DNA of 64,000 bases. Origin: Flavobacterium hercynium. Its GTDB lineage: Bacteria > Bacteroidota > Bacteroidia > Flavobacteriales > Flavobacteriaceae. The stretch covers positions 97,383 through 161,382 of the forward strand of contig NZ_MUGW01000029.1 in assembly GCF_002217285.1 (NCBI RefSeq). The letters run 5' to 3'. Shown piece after piece: positions 55,886 to 64,000 of the stretch; within the stretch, counting starts at the first letter, position 1, and each line of letters opens with the position of its first letter. Below the pieces are notes generated by a model. It did no database searches, was not told where the DNA came from, and saw only the letters and a program-made list of their open reading frames with translations. Both the position numbers and the translations under genes were made by a program.

Positions 55886-56797
55886 TTAGAAAAATCTTGG
55901 AGAGGTCATTTTGTTATAATTCTTGAAGAAGTCATATCTTAAAAAGATTTCATGTGATCCTGAATTGTATCTTCTTAAATTGCTTGTTTCATGATCGTAG
56001 CCGTATCCTATATACATGTTTTTAGTGATCTGAAAACCGGCCAAAGCACTTACTGAAGCACTCCAGCGATATGCTGCTCCTATTACAAACTTATCATTAA
56101 ACATAAAGTTTCCTGACAAATCAACCTGCAACGGTGCTCCTTCTACCATTTTAGCCAGTACGGCTGGTTTGAATTTGATGTATTCTAAACGATCCAGATT
56201 AAAGACATAACCTCCCATTAAGTAATAGTTGATTTTTTCTTTACGAATCGCTGTATCATTGTCATTATAACGATTGGTTTCAATAAAATTTGGAACTGAC
56301 AAACCTATATACGAGCGATCTGAATGCCAGTACACACCAGCTCCTATGTTGGGTGTAAATTTGTTGTTCAAATCCTGAAACTGGTTATTCTCCTGATTCT
56401 CAAAATTTAACTTTGAAGCATCTAAATTAAAAATGTTAGCTGTCGCTTTTAAACCAAAAGACAGCTTAAAAGATTCTGATGTTGGTACACTATAAGAAAC
56501 ATCAGCAGACAATGTATTTTCGTTCGTTGGTCCTATCTTGTCGTTTACAAGAGAAACTCCTAAACCAAGATTGCTATTTCTCAATGGTGTATTTACAGAG
56601 AATGTACTTGTCTCTGGTGCTCCGTCAAGTCCAACCCATTGTGTTCTATACAAACCAAAAACACTCAATGCTCCACGAGAACCTGCATAAGCCGGATTTA
56701 TTTCTATTGTATTATACATGTACTGTGTAAACTGCGAATCTTGTTGCGCTTCGCAAACAATCGAAAACAACATACAAATTAGAAGTAATTTTTTCAT
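55886..56797 (-). CDS. PorP/SprF-family type IX secretion membrane protein
   Basis: 303 aa. Signal peptide (LLLICMLFSIVCEAQQ), then the family opening DSQFTQYMYNTIEINPAYAG, SVFGLYRTQWVGLDGAPETS, and the beta-barrel end YDHETSNLRRYNSGSHEIFL. In F. johnsoniae SprF is needed for secretion or attachment of the adhesin SprB encoded beside it; proteins with type B sorting domains typically have such a partner. The adhesin upstream has a type B signal, so this is its likely dedicated outer-membrane partner. Confidence 0.93.
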   Translation of the reverse strand: MKKLLLICMLFSIVCEAQQDSQFTQYMYNTIEINPAYAGSRGALSVFGLYRTQWVGLDGAPETSTFSVNTPLRNSNLGLGVSLVNDKIGPTNENTLSADVSYSVPTSESFKLSFGLKATANIFNLDASKLNFENQENNQFQDLNNKFTPNIGAGVYWHSDRSYIGLSVPNFIETNRYNDNDTAIRKEKINYYLMGGYVFNLDRLEYIKFKPAVLAKMVEGAPLQVDLSGNFMFNDKFVIGAAYRWSASVSALAGFQITKNMYIGYGYDHETSNLRRYNSGSHEIFLRYDFFKNYNKMTSPRFF

Positions 56798-56813
56798 GTA
56801 GTATATTTTTTAA

Positions 56814-56839
56814 ACGGCTTAGCTTTTTGACTAAGCCGT
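56814..56839 (-). terminator. Hairpin between the adhesin and porP/sprF genes
   Basis: Stem ACGGCTTAG (56814-56822) / CTAAGCCGT (56831-56839), 8-nt loop, 10 nt downstream of the adhesin stop and 17 nt upstream of the porP/sprF start. On the minus strand it is followed by TTT then A-rich sequence, so a partial terminator or mRNA-stabilising stem is more likely than full termination. Confidence 0.5.
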
Positions 56840-56848
56840 ATATCATTT

Positions 56849-59800
56849 TTATTTGTTGATGTATAAGTATCCTGATAATTCGTGCATATTCGAATCGTTG
56901 TCTTTGTATCTCACGATGTAGAAATAAGTTCCAGCCGGAAGTCCGTCTGTTTGTTTGATCGTGGTACGTCCTTGAGAAACTCCTCTAAACGCTCTTTCTT
57001 CATTGTCATAACGATCAATATCAAATACCAGAACTCCCCATCGGTTGTAAATCTCAACCGTATTATCAGGATAGCATTCTAAGCCTTTAATGTAGAATCT
57101 TGTGTTTTGCTCTCCGTTAGGCGAAAACGCGTTAAAGACTTTAATTACACAACCTTCTAAATTGGTAACTGTTGGGCGATTGCCTTCTACTCCTAGATCA
57201 TCTGACTGATCTTCTACTACTACACCTTTTGCAGTTCGAGCTTGTACCATTGCCTGATTACTTATGCTTCCTTTATTGATGTCAGCTTGTGTAATTCTGT
57301 AGACAGCTGTAAAATTGAACTCGTTAGATTCGTTTACTTCTAAATCAATTGCCTGACCTGAAACTACAACTCCAGGTAAAGGATCTGAAATCGTAACACC
57401 TCTTAAAGGAACATTTCCTGTATTGGTTACTGTAAATTTATACGTAATCGTTTCTCCCGCATTAGCAAAACCGTTTTCGTTCTCATCATTAAATACGGCT
57501 GTCTTAATAAGTGCTACCGCCGGTGCTTCTACAAAGACATTTAGTACTGCTGATGTACAATTAGATGTATTTGCTTTTTCACAAATCTGATAACTTAATG
57601 CATAAGTACCACCCGGTGTATTTGGTCTGATATTTACAGTTCCATCAGTGTTAAACTCGAAATTAGCGTTACCTGATGTGCTCGTAATTATTACATCATT
57701 TGAATTAACCGGTACTCCAAGTAATAAATCATTATCTAAAATATTGATGAATTCAAGCGCTCCGTTAATACCGTCTACATTTATCGGTCCATCATCTACA
57801 GCTGAAATTAGATTTGGTGCCGTTGTTCCACTATTATTAACAGTAACTCTTACTACTGCCTGGCTACAAACTGTATTAGACAGATTACAGATTTGGTAAG
57901 TCAGTTCGTAAAGTCCTGATGGTGTTTGCGCTTTTACACTTACCGCACCATTAGCATCTATAATCAGATTTGCATTTGGAACTAAAATCGTTAAAATTAC
58001 ATTCGATGCTGTTGGTTTTACTCCATTCAGTAAGTCGTTATCAAATATGTTTATTTTAGCATCTAAATCTACTTGTGGATTCACAGAACCAGGTATATCA
58101 TCGTTTGCTTTAATTGTTGCCGCTCCTGCTGTAACGGTTACTTTGATCGTGCTTGAACTACAGTTTGATGGATTCAACTTATCACAGATCGTATAACCAA
58201 CTTCATAATCTCCTGCTGGTGCATTTGCTCCAAGAGTGATTGTTCCGTCAGGATTCAATACTAAGTATCCCTTTGGATCTGCTACAATGGTAATGTTTAC
58301 ATCTGAAGGTACTAATGCAACTCCATTTTTAGTATCATTATCAAATGCATTTCCTAAAGTTTGAGGTGTATTTCCTGATGCTACAACACCTGTGAATGTA
58401 TCTGTATTAGCGATTAATGAACTTGCCGTAACCGTGATTTCTGATTGAACAGAAGCACAGTTCGATGGGTTCGTGATCTCACAAATTCTGTATTCGATTG
58501 TGTATGTTGCTGCCGGTGTGTTTGGTGCAACCGTAATTGTTCCGTTTGCGTTTAATGATAATCCTGTTGGTAATGTTCCAACTAAACTTAAACTAACCTG
58601 ACCTGCACTAGTTCCAATTACAACTGGATTTCCGTTTAATGTATCGTTGCTTACAAGTGACGTAATTGTTGTTCCGCCTTGGTTTGCATTGATTGTTTCT
58701 AAAACATCAGTGTTTACAACCAATACTCCTGCTGCAACCGTAACTTTAACTGTATTTGAACTACAGTTTGATGGATTCAGTTTCTCACAGATTGTATAGC
58801 CAACTTCATAATCTCCTGCTGGTGCATTAGCTCCAAGTGTGATTGTTCCGTCAGGATTCAATACTAAGTATCCTTTTGGATCCGCAACAATGGTAATGTT
58901 TACATCTGAAGGAACTAACGCAACTCCATTTTTAGTATCATTATCAAATGCATTTCCTAAAGTTTGAGGTGTATTTCCTGATGCTACAACACCTGTGAAT
59001 GTATCTGTATTAGCGATTAATGAACTTGCCGTAACCGTGATTTCTGATTGAACAGATTTACAGTTTGATGGGTTCGTAATCTCACAGATTCTGTATTCAA
59101 TTGGATATGTTGCTGCCGGTGTATTTGGAGCAACCGTAATTGTTCCGTTTGCGTTTAGTGTTAATCCTGTTGGCAATGTTCCAACAAGGCTTAAACTAAC
59201 CTGACCTGGGTTTGTTCCAATTACAACCGGATTTCCGTTTAATGTATCGTTGCTTACAAGTGACGTGATTGTTGTTCCGCCTTGGTTTGCATTGATCGTT
59301 TCTAAGACATCTGTATTAACTACAAGTACTCCTGCTGTAACTGTTACTTTAATTGTATTCGAACTACAGTTTGATGGGTTCAGTTTCTCACAGATCGTAT
59401 AGCCAACTTCGTAATCTCCTGCTGGTGCATTTGCTCCAAGGGTAATTGTTCCGTCAGGATTCAATACTAAGTATCCTTTTGGATCTGCTACAATGGTAAT
59501 GTTTACATCTGAAGGTACTAAAGCAACTCCATTTTTAGTATCATTATCAAAAGCATTTCCTAAAGTTTGTGTCGTGTTAGAAGCAATTGTTCCTGTAAAA
59601 GTATCAGCATTTGCAATTAGTGAACTTGCTGTAACGGTGATTTCTGATTGAACAGAAGCACAGTTTGATGGATTCGTAATCTCACAAATTCTGTATTCGA
59701 TTGGATAAGTTGCTGCCGGTGTGTTTGGTGCAACCGTAATTGTTCCGTTTGCATTTAATGTTAATCCTGTTGGTAATGTTCCAACTAGACTTAAACTAAC

Positions 59801-62800
59801 CTGACCTGCACTAGTTCCAATTACAACTGGATTTCCGTTTAATGTATCATTGCTTACAAGTGACGTAATTGTTGTTCCACCTTGGTTTGCATTTATGGTT
59901 TCTAAAACATCTGTATTTACAACTAATACTCCTGCTGTAACTGTTACTTTAATTGTATTCGAACTACAGTTTGATGGATTCAGTTTCTCACAGATAGTAT
60001 AGCCAACTTCGTAATCTCCTGCCGGTGCATTTGCGCCAAGAGTGATTGTTCCGTCAGGATTTAATACTAAGTATCCTTTTGGATCCGCAACAATGGTAAT
60101 GTTTACATCTGAAGGAACTAACGCCACTCCATTCTTCGTATCATTATCAAAAGCATTTCCTAAAGTTTGTGTCGTGTTAGAAGCAATTGTTCCTGTAAAA
60201 GTATCAGCATTTGCAATTAATGAACTTGCTGTAACGGTAATTTCTGATTGAACAGAAGCACAGTTTGATGGGTTCGTAATCTCACAAATTCTGTATTCGA
60301 TTGGGTAAGTTGCTGCCGGTGTGTTTGGTGCAACTGTAATAGTTCCGTTTGCGTTTAATGTTAATCCTGTTGGTAATGTTCCAACTAAACTTAAACTAAC
60401 CTGACCTGCACTAGTTCCAATTACAACTGGATTTCCGTTTAATGTATCGTTGCTTACAAGTGACGTAATTGTTGTTCCGCCTTGATTAGCATTGTTTGTT
60501 TCTAAAACATCAGTATTTACAACTAATACTCCTGCTGTAACCGTAACTTTAACTGTGTTTGAACTACAGTTTGATGGATTCAGTTTCTCACAGATCGTAT
60601 AGCCAACTTCGTAATCTCCTGCTGGTGCATTAGCTCCAAGTGTGATTGTTCCGTCAGGGTTCAATACTAAATATCCTTTTGGATCTGCAACAATGGTAAT
60701 GTTTACATCTGAAGGAACTAACGCTACTCCATTCTTCGTATCATTATCAAAAGCATTTCCTAAAGTTTGAGGTGTATTACCTGATGCAATAACACCTGTG
60801 AATGTATCTGTATTAGCGATTAATGAACTTGCCGTAACCGTGATTTCTGATTGAACAGATTTACAGTTTGATGGGTTCGTAATCTCACAGATTCTGTATT
60901 CGATTGGATAAGTTGCTGCCGGTGTGTTTGGTGCAACTGTAATAGTTCCGTTTGCGTTTAATGTTAATCCTGTTGGTAATGTTCCAACTAAACTTAAACT
61001 AACCTGACCTGGGTTTGTACCTATTACAACTGGGTTGCCATTTAACGTATCGTTGCTTACAAGTGAAGTGATTGTTGTTCCTCCTTGATTAGCATTGATA
61101 GTTTCTAAAATATCTGTATTTACAACTAATACGCCTGCTGCAACCGTTACTTTAACTGTATTTGAACTACAGTTTGATGGGTTCAGTTTCTCACAGATCG
61201 TATAGCCAACTTCATAATCTCCTGCTGGTGCATTAGCTCCAAGGGTGATTGTTCCGTCTGGGTTCAATACTAAGTATCCTTTTGGATCCGCAACAATGGT
61301 AATGTTTACATCTGAAGGAACTAACGCAACTCCGTTTTTAGTATCATTATCAAAAGCATTTCCTAAAGTTTGAGGTGTATTACCTGATGCAATAACACCT
61401 GTGAATGTATCAGCATTTGCAATTAATGAACTTGCTGTAACGGTAATTTCTGATTGAACAGAAGCACAGTTTGATGGATTCGTAATCTCACAAATTCTGT
61501 ATTCGATTGGATAAGTTGCTGCCGGTGTGTTTGGAGCAACTGTAATAGTTCCGTTAGCATTTAATGTTAATCCTGTTGGTAATGTTCCAACTAAACTTAA
61601 ACTAACCTGACCTGGATTTGTTCCAATTACAACTGGATTGCCGTTTAATGTATCGTTGCTTACAAGTGACGTAATTGTTGTTCCTCCTTGGTTTGCATTG
61701 ATTGTTTCTAAGACATCTGTATTAACTACAAGTACGCCTGCAGCTACTGTTACTTTAACTGTATTTGAACTACAGTTGGTTGGGTTCAGTTTCTCACAGA
61801 TAGTATATCCAACTTCATAATCTCCCGCTGGTGCATTAGCTCCAAGGGTGATTGTTCCGTCAGGGTTCAATACTAAGTATCCTTTTGGATCCGCAACAAT
61901 GGTAATGTTTACATCTGAAGGTACTAACGCAACTCCATTTTTAGTATCATTATCAAATGCGTTTCCTAACGTTTGTGTTCCGTTTGAAGCAATTGCTCCC
62001 GAAATTGTATCAGCATTTGCGATTAATGAACTTGCCGTAACCGTGATTTCTGATTGAACAGAAGCACAGTTTGATGGATTCGTGATCTCACAAATTCTGT
62101 ATTCAATTGGGTAGGTTGCTGCCGGTGTGTTTGGAGCAACTGTAATAGTTCCGTTAGCGTTTAGTGTTAATCCTGTTGGTAATGTTCCAACTAAACTTAA
62201 ACTAACCTGACCTGGATTTGTTCCAATTACAACTGGGTTGCCATTTAACGTATCGTTGCTTACAAGTGAAGTGATTGTTGTTCCTCCTTGATTAGCATTG
62301 ATAGTTTCTAATATATCTGTATTCGCTACAAGATTCCCTCCTGTAACTGATAAAACTGAAATCACTGAATCACAATTCGCTGGAGTACTTCCTACTTCAC
62401 AGATTCTATATTCTATATTATAATTTCCTTGCGGAGTTCCTGCATTTACTGTAATCGTTCCATTTGTATTTAATGTTAATCCAGTTGGAAGAGTACCTAC
62501 AATATTCAAAGTAACTTCTCCTGGATTAGTTCCAATAACAACTGGACTTCCTTTTAAAGTATCATTTGCTGTTAATGATATAGTCGAACCACCAGTATTT
62601 CCATTAATTGGAGTTAGTGTATCAACTACAGCTTTAATTTCATTTGCAACTGTAACTTCTGCTGTTGCTGTTTTACAGTTTGATGGATTAGCACCTGCTT
62701 CACATATTTCATAAGTAATGCTATATGTTCCACTTACTGTATTAGCTGCAAGAGTTAAAACTCCATTTGCATTGATGCTCAATGGACCTGTTGTGATTGG

Positions 62801-64000
62801 TGTTACATCTGTATTTGTTGCTGTAACTGCTACTCCGTTTAAAGTATCGTTTGTTGTTACATTACCAACATTTACCGCTGTGTTTCCTGATGTTTGAGTT
62901 GCAAAAGCATTATCGTTGTTTGCTACTAAAGCATTTTCAACTGTTACTTCTGCTGATGCTGTTTTACAGTTTGATGGATTAGCTCCTGCTTCACAAATTT
63001 CATACGTAATGCTATATGTTCCACTTGCTGTATTGGCTGCAAGAGTTAAAACTCCGTTTGCATTGATGCTCAAAGGACCTGTTGTAATTGGTGTTACATC
63101 TGTATTTGCTGCTGTAACCGCTACTCCGTTTAAAGTATCGTTTGTTGTTACATTACCAACATTTACCGCTGTGTTTCCTGATGTTTGAGATGCAAAAGCG
63201 TTATCGTTGTTTGCTACTAAAGCATTTTCAACAGTTACTTCTGCCGAAGCTGTTTTACAGTTTGATGGATTAGCTCCTGCTTCACAAATTTCATACGTAA
63301 TGCTATATGTTCCGCTTGCTGTATTGGCTGCAAGAGTTAAAACTCCATTTGCATTGATACTCAATGGACCTGTTGTGATTGGTGTTACATCTGTATTTGC
63401 TGATGTAACTGCTACTCCGTTTAAAGTATCATTTGTCGTTACATTTCCAACATTTACTGCTGTGTTTCCTGAAGTCTGAGTTCCGTAAGCATTATCGTTG
63501 TTTGCTACTAAAGCATTTTCAACTGTAACTTCAGCCGAAGCTGTTTTACAATTTGATGGATTTGCACCTGCTTCGCAAATTTCATAAGTAATGCTATATG
63601 TTCCACTTGCTGTATTAGCTGCAAGAGTTAAAACTCCATTTGCATTGATACTTAGTGGACCTGTTGTGATTGGTGTTACATCTGTATTTGTTGCTGTAAC
63701 TGCTACTCCGTTTAAAGTATCGTTTGTTGTTACATTACCAACATTTACCGCTGTGTTTCCTGATGTTTGAGTTGCGTAAGTGTTATCTGCATTTGCTACT
63801 AAAGCATTTTCAACTGTTACTTCTGCTGAAGCTGTTTTACAGTTTGATGGATTTGCACCTGCTTCGCAAATTTCATAAGTAATGCTATATGTTCCACTTG
63901 CTGTATTGGCTGCAAGAGTAAGAACTCCATTTGCATTGATACTTAATGGACCTGTTGTGATTGGTGTTACATCTGTATTAGCTGCTGTAACTGCTACTCC
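56849..64000 (-). CDS. Giant repetitive surface adhesin with T9SS type B sorting domain, 5' end outside window
   Basis: 2383 codons visible, open to the right edge without a stop (an internal TTG at 63364 is not the start). From the N-terminal side: 97-residue units (at least 4), a transitional unit, seven pairs of two alternating ~100-residue units, two diverged units, a DUF11-like domain (IKTAVFNDENENGFANAGET), then a gliding motility-associated C-terminal (type B) domain: VFNAFSPNGEQNTRFYIKGL, VEIYNRWGVLVFD, LPAGTYFYIVRY. Each unit carries a Cys pair in a YxICE...NPSNC pattern. Exported by T9SS and held on the cell surface; probable adhesin for gliding or attachment. Genes for PorP/SprF and OmpA follow. 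Confidence 0.9.
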   Translation of the reverse strand, partial: GVAVTAANTDVTPITTGPLSINANGVLTLAANTASGTYSITYEICEAGANPSNCKTASAEVTVENALVANADNTYATQTSGNTAVNVGNVTTNDTLNGVAVTATNTDVTPITTGPLSINANGVLTLAANTASGTYSITYEICEAGANPSNCKTASAEVTVENALVANNDNAYGTQTSGNTAVNVGNVTTNDTLNGVAVTSANTDVTPITTGPLSINANGVLTLAANTASGTYSITYEICEAGANPSNCKTASAEVTVENALVANNDNAFASQTSGNTAVNVGNVTTNDTLNGVAVTAANTDVTPITTGPLSINANGVLTLAANTASGTYSITYEICEAGANPSNCKTASAEVTVENALVANNDNAFATQTSGNTAVNVGNVTTNDTLNGVAVTATNTDVTPITTGPLSINANGVLTLAANTVSGTYSITYEICEAGANPSNCKTATAEVTVANEIKAVVDTLTPINGNTGGSTISLTANDTLKGSPVVIGTNPGEVTLNIVGTLPTGLTLNTNGTITVNAGTPQGNYNIEYRICEVGSTPANCDSVISVLSVTGGNLVANTDILETINANQGGTTITSLVSNDTLNGNPVVIGTNPGQVSLSLVGTLPTGLTLNANGTITVAPNTPAATYPIEYRICEITNPSNCASVQSEITVTASSLIANADTISGAIASNGTQTLGNAFDNDTKNGVALVPSDVNITIVADPKGYLVLNPDGTITLGANAPAGDYEVGYTICEKLNPTNCSSNTVKVTVAAGVLVVNTDVLETINANQGGTTITSLVSNDTLNGNPVVIGTNPGQVSLSLVGTLPTGLTLNANGTITVAPNTPAATYPIEYRICEITNPSNCASVQSEITVTASSLIANADTFTGVIASGNTPQTLGNAFDNDTKNGVALVPSDVNITIVADPKGYLVLNPDGTITLGANAPAGDYEVGYTICEKLNPSNCSSNTVKVTVAAGVLVVNTDILETINANQGGTTITSLVSNDTLNGNPVVIGTNPGQVSLSLVGTLPTGLTLNANGTITVAPNTPAATYPIEYRICEITNPSNCKSVQSEITVTASSLIANTDTFTGVIASGNTPQTLGNAFDNDTKNGVALVPSDVNITIVADPKGYLVLNPDGTITLGANAPAGDYEVGYTICEKLNPSNCSSNTVKVTVTAGVLVVNTDVLETNNANQGGTTITSLVSNDTLNGNPVVIGTSAGQVSLSLVGTLPTGLTLNANGTITVAPNTPAATYPIEYRICEITNPSNCASVQSEITVTASSLIANADTFTGTIASNTTQTLGNAFDNDTKNGVALVPSDVNITIVADPKGYLVLNPDGTITLGANAPAGDYEVGYTICEKLNPSNCSSNTIKVTVTAGVLVVNTDVLETINANQGGTTITSLVSNDTLNGNPVVIGTSAGQVSLSLVGTLPTGLTLNANGTITVAPNTPAATYPIEYRICEITNPSNCASVQSEITVTASSLIANADTFTGTIASNTTQTLGNAFDNDTKNGVALVPSDVNITIVADPKGYLVLNPDGTITLGANAPAGDYEVGYTICEKLNPSNCSSNTIKVTVTAGVLVVNTDVLETINANQGGTTITSLVSNDTLNGNPVVIGTNPGQVSLSLVGTLPTGLTLNANGTITVAPNTPAATYPIEYRICEITNPSNCKSVQSEITVTASSLIANTDTFTGVVASGNTPQTLGNAFDNDTKNGVALVPSDVNITIVADPKGYLVLNPDGTITLGANAPAGDYEVGYTICEKLNPSNCSSNTVKVTVAAGVLVVNTDVLETINANQGGTTITSLVSNDTLNGNPVVIGTSAGQVSLSLVGTLPTGLSLNANGTITVAPNTPAATYTIEYRICEITNPSNCASVQSEITVTASSLIANTDTFTGVVASGNTPQTLGNAFDNDTKNGVALVPSDVNITIVADPKGYLVLNPDGTITLGANAPAGDYEVGYTICDKLNPSNCSSSTIKVTVTAGAATIKANDDIPGSVNPQVDLDAKINIFDNDLLNGVKPTASNVILTILVPNANLIIDANGAVSVKAQTPSGLYELTYQICNLSNTVCSQAVVRVTVNNSGTTAPNLISAVDDGPINVDGINGALEFINILDNDLLLGVPVNSNDVIITSTSGNANFEFNTDGTVNIRPNTPGGTYALSYQICEKANTSNCTSAVLNVFVEAPAVALIKTAVFNDENENGFANAGETITYKFTVTNTGNVPLRGVTISDPLPGVVVSGQAIDLEVNESNEFNFTAVYRITQADINKGSISNQAMVQARTAKGVVVEDQSDDLGVEGNRPTVTNLEGCVIKVFNAFSPNGEQNTRFYIKGLECYPDNTVEIYNRWGVLVFDIDRYDNEERAFRGVSQGRTTIKQTDGLPAGTYFYIVRYKDNDSNMHELSGYLYINK
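58100..62340 (-). repeat. Seven tandem ~600-bp coding repeats
   Basis: Period 600-603 bp, each with two alternating units of about 100 codons: one beginning LVVNTDVLETINANQGG and one beginning LIANADTFTG. Copies are nearly identical at DNA level; variable sites include TNPGQ/TSAGQ, CASVQ/CKSVQ and ASGNTPQ/ASNTTQ, which occur in mixed combinations. Confidence 0.9.
62630..64000 (-). repeat. Tandem 291-bp coding repeats, continuing past the window
   Basis: The same landmark (TGCTACTAAA on the plus strand) recurs at 62921, 63212, 63503 and 63794, exactly 291 bp apart, i.e. 97 codons. Units read SINANGVLTLAANTASGTYS ... NPSNC in the encoded protein. Confidence 0.9.

Noticed and set aside
56849..64000. 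Regular direct repeats that could be taken for a CRISPR array, and plus-strand frames across them
   Set aside because: The repeats are 291 or ~600 bp long, in frame, with no spacers; they encode protein repeats on the minus strand. The plus-strand frames (for example 60042-60251, 61848-62057, 62916-63188) are shadows that recur with the repeat.
1..64000. tRNA, rRNA, insertion sequences, prophage and attachment sites
   Set aside because: I looked for transposase, integrase and cloverleaf-like sequences and saw none I could support; a tRNA or Rfam scan would be decisive.

Overview
The window looks like a chromosomal segment of a Flavobacterium-like member of the Bacteroidota. The evidence is AT-rich DNA, almost no Shine-Dalgarno sites, TAnnTTTG-type -7 promoter boxes, type IX secretion sorting domains (types A and B), a PorP/SprF protein with an OmpA partner, and a UpxY-type NusG paralogue.

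Layout. (1) 1-22272, all on the minus strand: one long Wzx/Wzy-type exopolysaccharide operon. It is read from a cytidylyltransferase and the GDP-mannose/GDP-fucose genes, through UDP-glucose dehydrogenase, flippase, polymerase, about eight glycosyltransferases, an acetyltransferase, UDP-xylose synthase, Wza exporter and BY-kinase, to a VanZ-like protein and an initiating glycosyl-phosphotransferase cut by the window edge. (2) 22872-23920: a divergent UpxY/NusG-like antiterminator and two tiny XRE regulators. (3) 24354-27787: three secreted proteins (parallel beta-helix, Bacteroidota surface N-domain, T9SS type A sorting domain) ending in a clear terminator. (4) 28421-38577: a compact biosynthetic cluster of three genes: A-PCP-KS-AT-ACP hybrid, C-A-PCP-TE synthetase, Sfp-type phosphopantetheinyl transferase. 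Both adenylation domains carry a glycine-type specificity code, and the PKS module has no reductive domain. (5) 38758-47167: a stress block with HPII-type catalase, two DUF892/YciF ferritin-like proteins (one with a histone-H1-like tail), and a glycosyltransferase/UDP-galactopyranose mutase/glycoside hydrolase operon, followed by a CinA remnant. Three promoters here share one architecture. (6) 47354-53786: reductases (four SDR, one MDR) interleaved with TetR, AraC and HxlR regulators whose likely operators are visible. (7) 53876-64000: a very large, highly repetitive surface adhesin with a T9SS type B signal (5' end outside the window), then PorP/SprF and an OmpA/PD40 protein.

The two items I consider most likely to be new are the shared stress promoter (two AATTGTATAA repeats 21 bp apart, 31-32 bp before TACATTTGA) linking catalase, ferritin-like and galactofuranose-type genes, and the minimal Gly-malonyl-Gly NRPS/PKS locus. 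Start codons were re-chosen for several genes where a long upstream extension used TTG/GTG or ran into a terminator or promoter.
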